From Nitrospirillum pindoramense (GTDB lineage: Bacteria; Pseudomonadota; Alphaproteobacteria; Azospirillales; Azospirillaceae), in the NCBI RefSeq assembly GCF_007827955.1, contig NZ_VITR01000011.1, positions 1-64,000 of the forward strand: a DNA stretch of 64,000 bases, in the 5' to 3' direction. The notes beneath the pieces were generated by a model. It saw only the letters and a list, made by a program, of their open reading frames with translations, searched no databases and had not been told where the DNA came from. How positions within the stretch are numbered: the first letter of the stretch is position 1; each line of letters begins with the position of its first letter. The position numbers and the translations under genes are program-made. Shown piece by piece: positions 52,951-62,757 of the stretch.

Positions 52951-55737
52951 TCAGTAGGTATACTTCACGGTCATCAGCGCGGTGGTGCCGCTGTCGACGA
53001 TGTTCGACAGCGTCAGGCTGTTGTGCCCGATGTGGGACCAGTAGGTGTAGTCGCCGGTCAGGTTGGAAACGGAGCCGTCGACGGCGACGCCGTTGTCGAA
53101 CTTGTAGCCGACGTGCAGGTCCAGGCGGTTGGTCGGCCGGACCCACAGGTTATCCCAGCTGCCGCCTTGGCCCAGGTAGTCGTAATAGGCCAGGTAGGAA
53201 CCGGTGTGGTTATAGGTGATGTCGGCGGAGAAGCCGCCCACGGCATAGGAGAGGGTGGCGTTGGCCAGCCAGCCCGGGGCGTTCTGGATGGGCTGTTCGT
53301 CCAGGCCCTTGATGCCCGTGTCGACCATCGACCACTGGCGGGTCAGGTTGCCGCCGATGCTGAAGTCGGACAGCCAGCCGGTCAGGATGGTGTCGAACTT
53401 CTGCCGGAAGGCCAGCTCGATGCCGTAGACGTTGCCGTTGCCGCCGTTCTTGGGCTGGCTGATGCTGACCAGGTCGCTGGTGGTGCTGAACGGGTTGACC
53501 AGGGACGAGCCGTTGTCGAACAGGTAGTTCGACAGACGCTTGTAATAGACAGCGGTGGAGGCCATGCCGCCCTGGCTGTTGTGCCATTCACCCGACATGT
53601 CCAGGTTGGTGGACTCGATGGGCTTCAGGTTGGGGTTGCCCTGGGTGATGGTCTTGACGCCCGTGTCGGCGCTGATGGACACGGAGGAAGAGGCGCCCAG
53701 CTGCACCAGGGCCGGCCGGGTGTAGGACTGGCTGACCGACGCGCGGTAGACGGTGTCGTTGTCCGGGCGCCAGTTCACCAGCACGCTGGGCAGCGGCTCG
53801 TTGTAGGTGGTGCTGCTGTTTTCCCAATGGCCGACGGTCTTGCCGCTGCTGTCCAGCTGCCAGAAGGTGTTGTGGATGTCCGTATGCTCGAACCGGATGC
53901 CGGGGATGACCTCCACCTGGCCGAACTGCAGGTCGCCCATGACATAAGCCGACGTCACCTGCTCACGCCCCTTCAGGGTGTTGCAGTTCATGTTGTCGAC
54001 GTAGTTGCCGTTGCAGGTGTCGAAGCTGCTGGCCGTCTGCAGCTTGTAGAAGTAGTCCAGCAGGGTCTGCTGGTTCACCTTGGGCACCGACCAGTTGTAG
54101 CGGCCGGGGTAGACCGAGGAATAATAGCCGTTGGCGATGCCCAGGCTGGACCAGGTGCTGTTAGGGTAGCCCAAGGCCGAGAAATAGGGGTTGGTCCAGT
54201 CGCGGTTGGTGACCGCGCGGTCGCTTTCCACGAACTTCACGCCCGCCTTGATGAAGGACAGCGGGCCGTTGTCCGCCATGTCGTACTGGCCGTCCATCTT
54301 GGCGCCGTACTTGTCCTGGTGGCTGCCCTGCTGGGTCAGCTGGCCGGCGCGGCGGGCCCAGAGGGCGGTGGCGGAGTTGTTCAGGGCGTCATACATGCCG
54401 GGGCTGAACACCGGCACCGGATAGCCGTCGTTGCTGCCCATGCCGGCGATGCCGCTGGGGAAGCGGGCGCTGCTGCTGTACTGGTCGTTGCGGGCCGACG
54501 CCTCGATGTGGTTGGGGCGGTCGTTGTTGGCGGCGCTGAAGAACACGGTGGGCGTCAGCGTCAGGTTGCCCAGCTTCTTCTCACCGCCCAGCTGAATGGT
54601 GGACAGGTCGGCGCGCTCCGGGTTGGTCTCATACCAGACGGAGGTGCGGTACTTGTCCACGCTCAGGCCGTACAGGCCGCTGGCCAGCTGGTTCCAGCTC
54701 TTGTTGGTGCTGATGATCTGGCTCAGCGTGCTGTTCTGCACCGCGTTCTCGCGGGCGAAGGAGCCGCGCAGGAAGATGGCGGTGGTGTCGTCCGGACGCC
54801 AATCCAGCGACAGGTTGCCGCCGTAACGTTCCGTGCTGCCGTCCGACACGCCGACGCTGATGCCGGTCTGGCGCAGGTTGGACGTCGGGTCCGTGCCGGC
54901 CGGGTTGGTCGCGCCGTTGCTGGTGCTGCTGACGGCGAAGCCCCAGCCGCCGTCGTTATGGGCGGCGTCGACGCCGGCCATCTCGCTGTTGGTGAAGTGG
55001 CGCTTGTCGTAATAGCCGCTGACATAGACGCCGAACTGGCGGTCGCGGCCGAACTGGCTGGCGATCTCGGCGGCGGTGTTGCCGCCCAGGCCGGTCTCGC
55101 CATAGTCGCGGGCGCGGCTTTCCAGGCGGGCGCCGCCCTGCACGCTGATGTGCAGCGGGTTGGTGAAGTCGAAGGCCGTGGGGGTGCGGAAGTCGACGGT
55201 GCCGGAGATGGCGTCGCCGCTCATGGACGCGTCCAGCGTCTTGTTCACGACGATGGTCTGCAGGCCTGACGGCGGCAGCAGGTCCAGCTGGACGCTGCGG
55301 CTGTAGGGCAGGCCCTGGGCCACTTCCACGCCGTTCATCAGGTCGACGGCGAATTCCGAGTTCATGCCGCGGATGGCCACCAGCATGCCTTCGCCGCGCG
55401 AGGCGCCGTCGATGCCGCCGGCCACCGACTGCCCGGTGTTGCTGACGGTCACGCCGGGCAGCAGGCCCAGGGCCTCGGCCACGTTATGAACGGCGGTGTG
55501 TTCCAGTTCGGTCGCCGACATGATGTCGACGGTGTTGGACGCCCGCAGCTTGCCGCTGTCGGCCTGCTCGCGGTTGGCGAACACCAGGATTTCCTCCAGC
55601 GTTCCGTCCGTGCTGGCCGTGGTCGCGTCTTTGGCGGTGGCGGCGGTGGCTTCGGCGGCATGGATGGTCGGTGCGGCCAGCAGGGCGCCCGCCATGGCGC
55701 CGCAGAGCAGGACGTCCTTGAGCATCGTGTGTCGCAT
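52951..55737 (-). CDS. TonB-dependent receptor (no STN domain)
   Basis: 928 residues from ATG 55737. Signal peptide (LLCGAMAGALLAAPTIHA), a TonB-box-like EILVFA region, the plug (ELEHTAVHNVAEALGLLPGV, SRGEGMLVAIRGMNSEFAVD) and a barrel ending TTALMTVKYTY. The plug segment around YSRSVQLDLLPPSGL is closely paralogous to that of the receptor at 48222-51281 (YSRAVQLSLLPPLAM). It ends in a strong terminator. It is probably an importer of sugar oligomers linked to the glycosidase upstream, which is inferred from neighbours. Confidence 0.9.
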   Translation of the reverse strand: MRHTMLKDVLLCGAMAGALLAAPTIHAAEATAATAKDATTASTDGTLEEILVFANREQADSGKLRASNTVDIMSATELEHTAVHNVAEALGLLPGVTVSNTGQSVAGGIDGASRGEGMLVAIRGMNSEFAVDLMNGVEVAQGLPYSRSVQLDLLPPSGLQTIVVNKTLDASMSGDAISGTVDFRTPTAFDFTNPLHISVQGGARLESRARDYGETGLGGNTAAEIASQFGRDRQFGVYVSGYYDKRHFTNSEMAGVDAAHNDGGWGFAVSSTSNGATNPAGTDPTSNLRQTGISVGVSDGSTERYGGNLSLDWRPDDTTAIFLRGSFARENAVQNSTLSQIISTNKSWNQLASGLYGLSVDKYRTSVWYETNPERADLSTIQLGGEKKLGNLTLTPTVFFSAANNDRPNHIEASARNDQYSSSARFPSGIAGMGSNDGYPVPVFSPGMYDALNNSATALWARRAGQLTQQGSHQDKYGAKMDGQYDMADNGPLSFIKAGVKFVESDRAVTNRDWTNPYFSALGYPNSTWSSLGIANGYYSSVYPGRYNWSVPKVNQQTLLDYFYKLQTASSFDTCNGNYVDNMNCNTLKGREQVTSAYVMGDLQFGQVEVIPGIRFEHTDIHNTFWQLDSSGKTVGHWENSSTTYNEPLPSVLVNWRPDNDTVYRASVSQSYTRPALVQLGASSSVSISADTGVKTITQGNPNLKPIESTNLDMSGEWHNSQGGMASTAVYYKRLSNYLFDNGSSLVNPFSTTSDLVSISQPKNGGNGNVYGIELAFRQKFDTILTGWLSDFSIGGNLTRQWSMVDTGIKGLDEQPIQNAPGWLANATLSYAVGGFSADITYNHTGSYLAYYDYLGQGGSWDNLWVRPTNRLDLHVGYKFDNGVAVDGSVSNLTGDYTYWSHIGHNSLTLSNIVDSGTTALMTVKYTY

Positions 55738-55927
55738 AGTCTTCTTTCGGCTCCCTTTTGGACGCCCCCGGCGGGCGCCCCTAAAAGCCAAGACGCGGCA
55801 CACGGCAAGATTCCGGCCTGTCACGTAACTTTAGCAATTTTGGTTTCGTTATTCGGCGAGGAGCCTTCCTCCTTTTGACCTCGACCTGCCTGGCAATAGC
55901 CGGGAAGCTGAACGGTAGGACGGAACT

Positions 55928-55941
55928 CCTAAGCGCTTGGG
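55928..55941. promoter_or_regulatory. Candidate LacI-type operator
   Basis: The dyad cct-aagcgctt-ggg lies 190 bp upstream of the TonB receptor ATG. It has a perfect 8-bp palindromic core with central CG, like operators of LacI-family sugar regulators. No such regulator gene is in the window. Confidence 0.3.
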
Positions 55942-56001
55942 TTTTGATAGGATTGGACATGCCCTCCCGCTCCCGCTGAGTGGGTCGGATTCAGTTCGAG
56001 A

Positions 56002-58074
56002 TCATTGCCGTTCCTTCGGCGGCCGCACGGCCAGGAAGACGGTGCTCCACAGTTGGGCGGCGTTGGACTCGTCGGCGTCGCCGCCGGCAGCACCATAGGG
56101 GGCCACGACGTAGTGGCCGTCGTGGAAGTCCCAGGACCACAGTTCCGAACTCTGCACGCTGCGGGTCGCGGTGATGGCCTGCCACAGGGCGGTTTGTAGG
56201 CGGGTCAGCTTGGCCCGCGTGGCGGGCGGAAGGTCGGTGCGGGACAGCTGCCGGGCCAGGCCGGCGGCGGTCAGGGCCTGCTGCCATGACCACACCACCG
56301 TGCCGTGATAGGCGGTGCGCGGGAACAGGTCCTGCACCGCCGCGGGGGCGTAGGCCGGGTTGGCCACCAGCATGCCGATGCCGGTCATCAGGCCGGCGGG
56401 GAAGGGGCGGCTGGCTGCGTCCACGGCGGCGTTCAGCGCCTGGGGGGCTGGATGGTCGAACAGCAGGTCGAAGCCCTCGTCGGAATGCAGCACGGGCACC
56501 GGCTTGCCCGCCGCGTCCAGTGATAGGGCATGGAAGTGCACCGGGCCGTCCGGCAGACTGGCCAGAGCGGTGTCGGCGGGCACGCCCGCCTTGGCGGCGT
56601 ACGCGGCCACGGCCCGCCGCGCCTCAGCCGGCGGCACGGCTACGTCGAACAGGGCGGGGGCCTTGGCCCGCCACACCTTGGCCAGGTCGGCGGCCTTGGC
56701 CAGTTCCGCCCGGGAGGTGGTGTCCAGCCAGGGGTCCAGCAGCTTGGCCCGCAGCAGGGCGTCCGTGGCTTCCAGCGCCGCCGGAACTAGGATGGCGTTG
56801 ACGTCATAGGGATAGACGCCGCCGCCCAGTCCGGTGTTGCTGTCACGCCATTCCCCCACCGGCACGCCGGGCTTAAGCCGTACCAGGGTGTTGACCCCCG
56901 GCGCCGCGGCGAAGGGTGCCGCCTGGGCGACCACATGGCGCAGGTTGCGCACCAGGGCGACGCCCGCCACCTCCTCCAGGCCGGAGCGGCCATCGGGATT
57001 TGTCAGGGCAGGACCGGCCAGGAAGTCCCGGGCGGTGGCGCGGCCGCGCGCGTCGTCCACCAGCCAGGCGCGGGCCACCGGCGCCAGCAGGAAATCGCTG
57101 TCCACCATCTTGTAGTCGTAGACCGGCGCGTCCGACAGGGTGCCGTCCGTCTTCAGATGGTCCAGAATGGCGAATTCGCCGATGTCCTCCTCATGCGCCA
57201 CCTCGCCGCCGGGTGACAGCCGGGCGAGGACGGAGCGCAGGCCCGCCGCTACCGCGTCCGGCTGCAAGGCCGGCATCAGCAGCATGACGGACATCAGCGT
57301 GTCGCGCCCGAAATAGGTGTCGAACCGCCAGGACCCGGCCAGCAGCTTTTCCCGATAGCTGAGGAAGGTCAGTGCGTCGCGGGCCCCTGGTTGGGTCGCC
57401 GCCTGGGCGCTCAATAGCTGGTCGCCCGCCAGTGGGGTCAGCGGTGTTTCGCCCGTCAGCGCCGTGACGCGCAGGCCGATGGTGCCGTCGGCGCCGGCCC
57501 TCAGCATGCCGTCCGCCAACCGGCCACGCGTGACGGTGACCATCAGGCGATAGCCGGGCTCGCCGTCCAGCCGGTCGCGCGCCCAGTCCAGCGTGTCCTG
57601 GGTGCGGGTGGGCGATACCTCGACCTGCGTCGGCAGGGTGTGCAGCGTCTCATAATCGCGCAGCACCCGGACGCTGGACAGCACGCCCTGGCGGGGCACG
57701 GCGCTGTCGGCCTTCAGCGTGGCGTCGAACACGATGCCGCGCAGGGGGCGGCCCCTGCTGTCCGTCGTGGTGATGGGCCGGGGGACCCCAGCCATGCTCC
57801 ACTGCGCGCCGTCCTGGGTGTCCAGCCACAGGCCCACGCCGCTGTTGCCAGCGGGAAAGGCCACCAGGATGCGGGCGTCCTTGCCCGACCGCAACAGCAG
57901 GTGTGCCGCCACCGCGCCCTCCCGCACGAAGGCGTTGAGGTTGCGCCCTTCCGTCAGGCTGTAGGACAGCGCCGGTTGGGCGCCCGCGTCCGCGATGGCG
58001 GCCATAGGGGCGCACGCCAGGGTCAGGGTCAGGGCGGAACTGAGGACGAGGCGGGGGAGGCGCGGCATGGGCAA
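56002..58074 (-). CDS. Secreted six-hairpin (alpha/alpha)6 glycosidase-like protein
   Basis: 690 residues with a signal peptide (LVLSSALTLTLACAPMAAIADA). An N-terminal beta-sandwich (about 30-210) precedes an (alpha/alpha)6 domain resembling amylo-alpha-1,6-glucosidase/GH15-type barrels: SWRFDTYFGRDTLMSVMLLM, GGEVAHEEDIGEFAILDHL, VYDYKMVDSDFLLAPVARAW, PVGEWRDSNTGLGGGVYPYD, ELWSWDFHDGHYV. The Glu/Asp residues in HEEDIGE and EWRDS are candidates for catalysis. The substrate is unknown; it is adjacent to a halogenase and a TonB receptor. Confidence 0.75.
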   Translation of the reverse strand: MPMPRLPRLVLSSALTLTLACAPMAAIADAGAQPALSYSLTEGRNLNAFVREGAVAAHLLLRSGKDARILVAFPAGNSGVGLWLDTQDGAQWSMAGVPRPITTTDSRGRPLRGIVFDATLKADSAVPRQGVLSSVRVLRDYETLHTLPTQVEVSPTRTQDTLDWARDRLDGEPGYRLMVTVTRGRLADGMLRAGADGTIGLRVTALTGETPLTPLAGDQLLSAQAATQPGARDALTFLSYREKLLAGSWRFDTYFGRDTLMSVMLLMPALQPDAVAAGLRSVLARLSPGGEVAHEEDIGEFAILDHLKTDGTLSDAPVYDYKMVDSDFLLAPVARAWLVDDARGRATARDFLAGPALTNPDGRSGLEEVAGVALVRNLRHVVAQAAPFAAAPGVNTLVRLKPGVPVGEWRDSNTGLGGGVYPYDVNAILVPAALEATDALLRAKLLDPWLDTTSRAELAKAADLAKVWRAKAPALFDVAVPPAEARRAVAAYAAKAGVPADTALASLPDGPVHFHALSLDAAGKPVPVLHSDEGFDLLFDHPAPQALNAAVDAASRPFPAGLMTGIGMLVANPAYAPAAVQDLFPRTAYHGTVVWSWQQALTAAGLARQLSRTDLPPATRAKLTRLQTALWQAITATRSVQSSELWSWDFHDGHYVVAPYGAAGGDADESNAAQLWSTVFLAVRPPKERQ

Positions 58075-58125
58075 AGGTCCTGCGCGAAGGCGGTGGGGGT
58101 GGGCTGGGGCAGTGCGGTGACCCGG

Positions 58126-59643
58126 CTAGGCCGGCGCCATGACGCGGCGGAGGTAGGCGTCATGGCTGGGCAGGGTGGCCATGGCCTTGGCCATCTGCTC
58201 CCGGAGGCGCTGCAGATAAGCGATGTTCTCGGCCGCTGGCAGGGTGTCCAGCAGCGGGTTGTAATCGGCGGCCCGCAGGCCCTGGCCCATCATGACGGCG
58301 AACCAACTGGCGTCGCGGAACAGCTCATCGGTCGACAGCACAATGCGGCCGGTGCGGGTGAAGTGCCGCTCCTTCCAGGTCAGGCCCTCCGGCACGGCCA
58401 TGGCCTGGCAGTGGCGCCACAGCTGTTCCTCGCGGCCTTGGGTGCGGCTGTAGTGCAGCACCAGGAAGTCGCGCACGGACTCCATGTCGGTGGCGAAGAC
58501 CTGGTTGAACTGGCCCGCCGTCTCCTCCGGGCATTCCCGGCTGGGGAACAGGGACAGCAGCTTGGCGATGCCGCTCTGGATTAGGTGGATGGAGGTGGAC
58601 TCCAACGGCTCCAGGAAGCCGCTGGACAGGCCGATGGCCACCACGTTCTTGACCCAGGCCTGCCGCCGGCGGCCCGTCTGGAAACGGATCAGGCGCGGCT
58701 CCGCCAGGGCCTTGCCGTCCAGGTTGGCCATCAGGGCGTCGGCGGCCGCGTCGTCGCTGGCGACTTGGCTGCTGTAGACCATGCCGTTGCCGGTGCGGTG
58801 CTGCAGCGGGATGCGCCATTGCCAACCGAAGGCGTGGGCGGTGGCGCGGGTGTAGGGTGGGGTGTCGGCCACCCGCTCGCACGGCACGGCCAGGGCGCGG
58901 TCGCAGGGCAGCCAGTGCGACCAGTCCTCGAACCCGCTTTCCATGACGCCGCCGATCAACAGGGCGCGCAGGCCGGAACAATCGACAAACAGGTCGCCGG
59001 CGATGACATCGCCCCGGTGGGTGGTCAGGCGGGTGACGAAGCCGGTTTCGGGATGCCGCTCGATCCGCTCCACCTTGCCCTCGACGCGCCTGACCCCCCG
59101 GGCCTCCGCCAATTGGCGCAGATGGGCGGCGTAGAGGCCGGCGTCGAAATGGTAGGCATGGCCCAGGGTGGAGAAGAGGGAATGGGGATCGGGGGCGGGC
59201 GGGCCGAACTTTCCCGTCCGGGCCGCCAACGTCGCCAGGGAATAATCCTCGTGGCTGTGGGGCAGGCCGTCCTGGCGGGCCCGGACCCAGCGGTGGACGA
59301 ACATCTGGGCGTCGGCCGGCCCGCCATAGCGGCCGAAGGGATGGAAATAGCGGCTGGGATTCCCACCCGGGGTCCCGTTCCAGCCGACGAACTCGATGCC
59401 CAGTTTGAAGGTGGCCTTGGTTTCGCGCAGGAAGCGCGCCTCATCCAGGCCGATCAGGGTGTTGAACCAGTGGATGGTGGGGATGGTGGCCTCCCCCACG
59501 CCGATGATGCCGATTTCCTCGGACTCGATCAGCGTCACCTCGAACTGCGGCGGCGCGTTAACCTTGGCCAAGGCCGCGGCCGTCATCCATCCAGCGGTGC
59601 CCCCGCCCAGGATGACGACCTTCCGGATCCGTCGGTCTGACAC
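58126..59643 (-). CDS. Flavin-dependent tryptophan halogenase-family protein
   Basis: About 505 residues from GTG 59643 (ATG 59670 is possible but sits directly against a terminator). The FAD site GGGTAGW is near residue 13, the family lysine is in TKATFKLGIEF, and the halogenase signature WxWxIP appears as FGWQWRIPLQHRTG. SGFLEPLESTSIHLIQSGI is also typical. Known members chlorinate tryptophan. Many members are found beside TonB receptors in glycan loci of Caulobacter and Xanthomonas, where the substrate is unknown. Confidence 0.88.
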   Translation of the reverse strand: MSDRRIRKVVILGGGTAGWMTAAALAKVNAPPQFEVTLIESEEIGIIGVGEATIPTIHWFNTLIGLDEARFLRETKATFKLGIEFVGWNGTPGGNPSRYFHPFGRYGGPADAQMFVHRWVRARQDGLPHSHEDYSLATLAARTGKFGPPAPDPHSLFSTLGHAYHFDAGLYAAHLRQLAEARGVRRVEGKVERIERHPETGFVTRLTTHRGDVIAGDLFVDCSGLRALLIGGVMESGFEDWSHWLPCDRALAVPCERVADTPPYTRATAHAFGWQWRIPLQHRTGNGMVYSSQVASDDAAADALMANLDGKALAEPRLIRFQTGRRRQAWVKNVVAIGLSSGFLEPLESTSIHLIQSGIAKLLSLFPSRECPEETAGQFNQVFATDMESVRDFLVLHYSRTQGREEQLWRHCQAMAVPEGLTWKERHFTRTGRIVLSTDELFRDASWFAVMMGQGLRAADYNPLLDTLPAAENIAYLQRLREQMAKAMATLPSHDAYLRRVMAPA

Positions 59644-59673
59644 GGCGTGCGCACTCCCATGACAAGGCATTTT

Positions 59674-59719
59674 AAAAAGAAAGGCGGGCGGCGGGCCCCG
59701 AACTGATCCGCCGCCCGCC
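59674..59719 (-). terminator. Strong intrinsic terminator between a TonB receptor and the halogenase
   Basis: On the minus strand ggcgggcggcgg pairs perfectly with ccgccgcccgcc (12 bp), followed by TTTCTTTTT. It lies 30 bp after the receptor stop and immediately before the first possible halogenase ATG. Confidence 0.92.
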
Positions 59720-59748
59720 CCAGGGAGGAGGGGAGGAAGCAAGCGGGG

Positions 59749-62691
59749 TCAGAACTTCGCGGTCAGGGACACCATGGCGTTGGGGCCGACGATGCCACGG
59801 CCATAGAAATAGCCATTCACGATCTGCTGGGTGAAGCCCTGGCGGGGGTTGCCCTCCGTCAGGCCCAGCTCATCCGTCACGTTGTCGACGCTGACGTTCA
59901 GCGTCATGGCTGGTGTCAGGTTATAGATGGCGCCGATGGTCACGACGCCATAGCCGGGCAGTTCCACCTGGTTGCCGTTGTCGGCGAAGATGCGCCCGAC
60001 ATACTTGTAGCGCAGGTAAATCTGGCCCTTGTTGTCCGGCAGGTCGTATTCCGGCGTGATGGCGTACAGGATCTTGGGCGTGCGGCCCGGAACCTTGCCA
60101 TTGTAGAAGGCGGCCACCTGCGGCGCGATGTTGGTGCCGTTGACGTCGGTGAACCCCACCTTGACGTTGCTGAACGTCGGGTCCTGGTAGGTCGCCTGAG
60201 CGTGGATGGCGAAGGCGCTCAGCGGCTCATACTGCGGGCGGTAGAACAGGTCGACGTCGACGCCATTGGTCTGGGAGTCGGCGAAGAAGGCCTGGTTCAG
60301 GTTGGGATTGTCGGGATTGACGCCGCCGCCCCAGGTCTGGTTGTTGAATTCCGTCCGGAAGCCCCGGATGGTGCCCGTCAGCCCATAGTCGGAATAGGTG
60401 ACGCCGCCTTCATACAGGGTCAGCGCCGCGGCCTGCGCGTTGGTGCCCTGGGTCTGATAGGCGTGGGCGTAGCGGGCATAGACCGACAGGTTCTGGGCGA
60501 CGGTGTAGTTGACGCCGGCGGTGACATGCACCGGCGATTCATGCCCCGAATTATAGCTGTAGGTGCCGTTGAAGGCGCTGGGGTTCACCTGCGTCAGACC
60601 GCCCACGCCGGCCGGGATGGGCAGGGCGGAACTGTTGCCCGCCACCGCGTCGGTGTCCTCACGCTCATACCGCACGCCGAAGTCGACGTGCAGGTCCTGG
60701 TTCCAGGTGAATTCGTTGTTCACATAGACCGACTTGGATGTCTGGTGGGTGGCGCTGATGCCCTGGCCCCAGTTGCCGTAGGAGATCAGGCCGTTGTTGC
60801 CCAGGGTCCCCAGCACGGCGCCGGCGTTGTTCATGGCCACGACGTCATAGATGTTGGACTGGTTCGTCACGTCGTTGATGACGGTGGAGACACCCGACTG
60901 GTCGGTGTTGATGTCGGTGGCGTAGATCATGCCACCCACCGTCAGGCTGTTGGCCCAGCCGTCGCCCGAGGTTTCCCACTTGGCGCCGAAATCGCTGCCC
61001 CAGTCGCGCAGCTTCACCAACTGCCGGTTCAGCACGGTCTGCTGCAGCAGGCCGTTGCCGTTCAGGGCGTTCAGCGCGGCGGCGTTGGACGCCGGGGTGA
61101 CCTGGCCGTTGGTCAGGTTGCGGATTCCGAACTGCGTCGTGCCGGGGAAGGCCGCCAGGCCCTGCTGCAGCAGGCTGTAGATGGGGGAGGCGCTGGTGGG
61201 CGTCAGGTAGGTGAGGGCCGAGGCCAGGCCGCCGTTGCCTGTGCCGCTGCCGGCGAACACGCCGTTGAAGTCCCAGTCGGTCTCGGTATAGCGCCCCCGG
61301 GCGAAGAGGGAGATGCCGTGGTCGAACTCACGCTCCCCATCCACGCGGAACTGGTGGCCGGTGGCGTGGATGCCGTCCTGCATGCTGAAATTGCGAAAGC
61401 ACTGGCCATGGGCGTAGCAGGAATCCGGCACGCTGATGTTGGCGAAACCCTTGCCGATGATGTTGCCGAACTGGCTGTCCAGGCCGGGGACGCTGGAAAT
61501 GGTGCCGTTGTTGTAGGCGTAGGGCTGGTCGGCGTAGTAGGGGTCGTGCTCGTCCCAGTCCTTGACGGTGAAGCGGATCCAGCCGTCCTCGAACTTGTGC
61601 TCCAGCTGCCCCTTGATGTGATACGTCTCGTATCGGAAGGGCGAGCTGCGCACGCCCGGCGTGCTGTCATAATAGCCGGAGATGGCGAAGGCAGTGTCCT
61701 TCAGGTCCGGTATGGGGGACGAGAACCACAGGTCGCCGCGCCGGTCGCCATAGGTGGTGCCGGTGATGCGGGCGACGCCGCCGGCCTCGTCGAAGTTCAG
61801 CTTGCGCGAGATGAAGTTGATGGAGGCGCCGGCGGCGTTGGGCGTCAGGATGCCGGAGCTGCCGCCCTGCAACGCCTCGACCCGGTCGATCGAGATGTCG
61901 TTCTGGAACACCTCGTCATCGTTCAGGCCGCCGTAGATGGCGGGCATGCCGTCCTCGATCAGGCGGACGAACTGCTGGCTGCCGCCCGGCAGGCCGCGCA
62001 CCGAGTAATTGTTGGACACCGGACCGGCCGTGCCCTCGACAAAGATGCCGGGGATCATTTCCAGCACGTCCACCGTGCTGCGCGGCGCCTTCTGGGCCAG
62101 GTCGGCCTCGTTCACCGTGGTGATGGCGACCGAGGCGTTCAGCAGGTTGCGCTTGGATCGCGTGCCCGTGACGATGATTTCCTGAAGGTCCGGCGCGCCG
62201 CCCAGGGCGGTGGCGTCATCGGTGGCGGTGGTGGCTGGGGTGGTCTGGGCGACCTGGCCCGCGCCACCCTCGGCGGCCGTATGGCGCAGGGCGGGGGTCA
62301 GGGTGGCGGCGTGGTCGGTCTTGCGGCTGACGACCACGGCCCCCGATGAATCCCGGTGCACCGTCAGACCGGTATTGGCCAGGATGCTGTCCAGCGCCTG
62401 TTCGGCCGACAGGCGGCCTTGCGCCCCCTTGGTGCTGATGCCGGCCACATCGTCGGCTTTGTAGATCAACTGCGATCCGGTCTGGCGGATATAGCTTTCC
62501 AGCGCCGCGCGCAGGTCGCCGGCGGGGATGTCGATCACGGTCTGCGGCACGGCTTCGGCAGCGGATGCCAAAGTGATCGCGGTGGTTGCATTAGTCTTCG
62601 TGACAGGCTCAGCGGCGTGAGTCAGCGCCGGCCAACAAACCGTTGACATGAGTGCTGCGGAAAGGGTGCGACGGATAGTCGGATTTGGCAC
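59749..62691 (-). CDS. TonB-dependent receptor with STN domain
   Basis: 980 residues from GTG 62691, with GGGGAGAA upstream. Signal peptide, then an STN domain (TVIDIPAGDLRAALESYIRQ, QALDSILANTGLTVHRD). The TonB-box region is LQEIIVTGTRSKRNLL. The plug contains YSVRGLPGGSQQFVRLIEDG and VEALQGGSSGILTPNAAG, and the barrel ends NAMVSLTAKF. It signals to the FecR encoded upstream. The barrel extends with TonB-receptor features typical of siderophore or oligosaccharide importers. Substrate unknown. Confidence 0.93.
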   Translation of the reverse strand: MPNPTIRRTLSAALMSTVCWPALTHAAEPVTKTNATTAITLASAAEAVPQTVIDIPAGDLRAALESYIRQTGSQLIYKADDVAGISTKGAQGRLSAEQALDSILANTGLTVHRDSSGAVVVSRKTDHAATLTPALRHTAAEGGAGQVAQTTPATTATDDATALGGAPDLQEIIVTGTRSKRNLLNASVAITTVNEADLAQKAPRSTVDVLEMIPGIFVEGTAGPVSNNYSVRGLPGGSQQFVRLIEDGMPAIYGGLNDDEVFQNDISIDRVEALQGGSSGILTPNAAGASINFISRKLNFDEAGGVARITGTTYGDRRGDLWFSSPIPDLKDTAFAISGYYDSTPGVRSSPFRYETYHIKGQLEHKFEDGWIRFTVKDWDEHDPYYADQPYAYNNGTISSVPGLDSQFGNIIGKGFANISVPDSCYAHGQCFRNFSMQDGIHATGHQFRVDGEREFDHGISLFARGRYTETDWDFNGVFAGSGTGNGGLASALTYLTPTSASPIYSLLQQGLAAFPGTTQFGIRNLTNGQVTPASNAAALNALNGNGLLQQTVLNRQLVKLRDWGSDFGAKWETSGDGWANSLTVGGMIYATDINTDQSGVSTVINDVTNQSNIYDVVAMNNAGAVLGTLGNNGLISYGNWGQGISATHQTSKSVYVNNEFTWNQDLHVDFGVRYEREDTDAVAGNSSALPIPAGVGGLTQVNPSAFNGTYSYNSGHESPVHVTAGVNYTVAQNLSVYARYAHAYQTQGTNAQAAALTLYEGGVTYSDYGLTGTIRGFRTEFNNQTWGGGVNPDNPNLNQAFFADSQTNGVDVDLFYRPQYEPLSAFAIHAQATYQDPTFSNVKVGFTDVNGTNIAPQVAAFYNGKVPGRTPKILYAITPEYDLPDNKGQIYLRYKYVGRIFADNGNQVELPGYGVVTIGAIYNLTPAMTLNVSVDNVTDELGLTEGNPRQGFTQQIVNGYFYGRGIVGPNAMVSLTAKF

Positions 62692-62757
62692 GATTCTCCC
62701 CTATTTCTCGGTTGTTGTATTGAGCTTTGACGAAGGGCCGTGCCAAATCCCCTATGC

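Noticed and set aside
52951-55737. Long plus-strand open frames opposite the TonB receptors (for example 53023-55269)
   Set aside because: Shadows created by codon bias of the receptor genes; valine/alanine/glycine-rich, with no recognisable domains.
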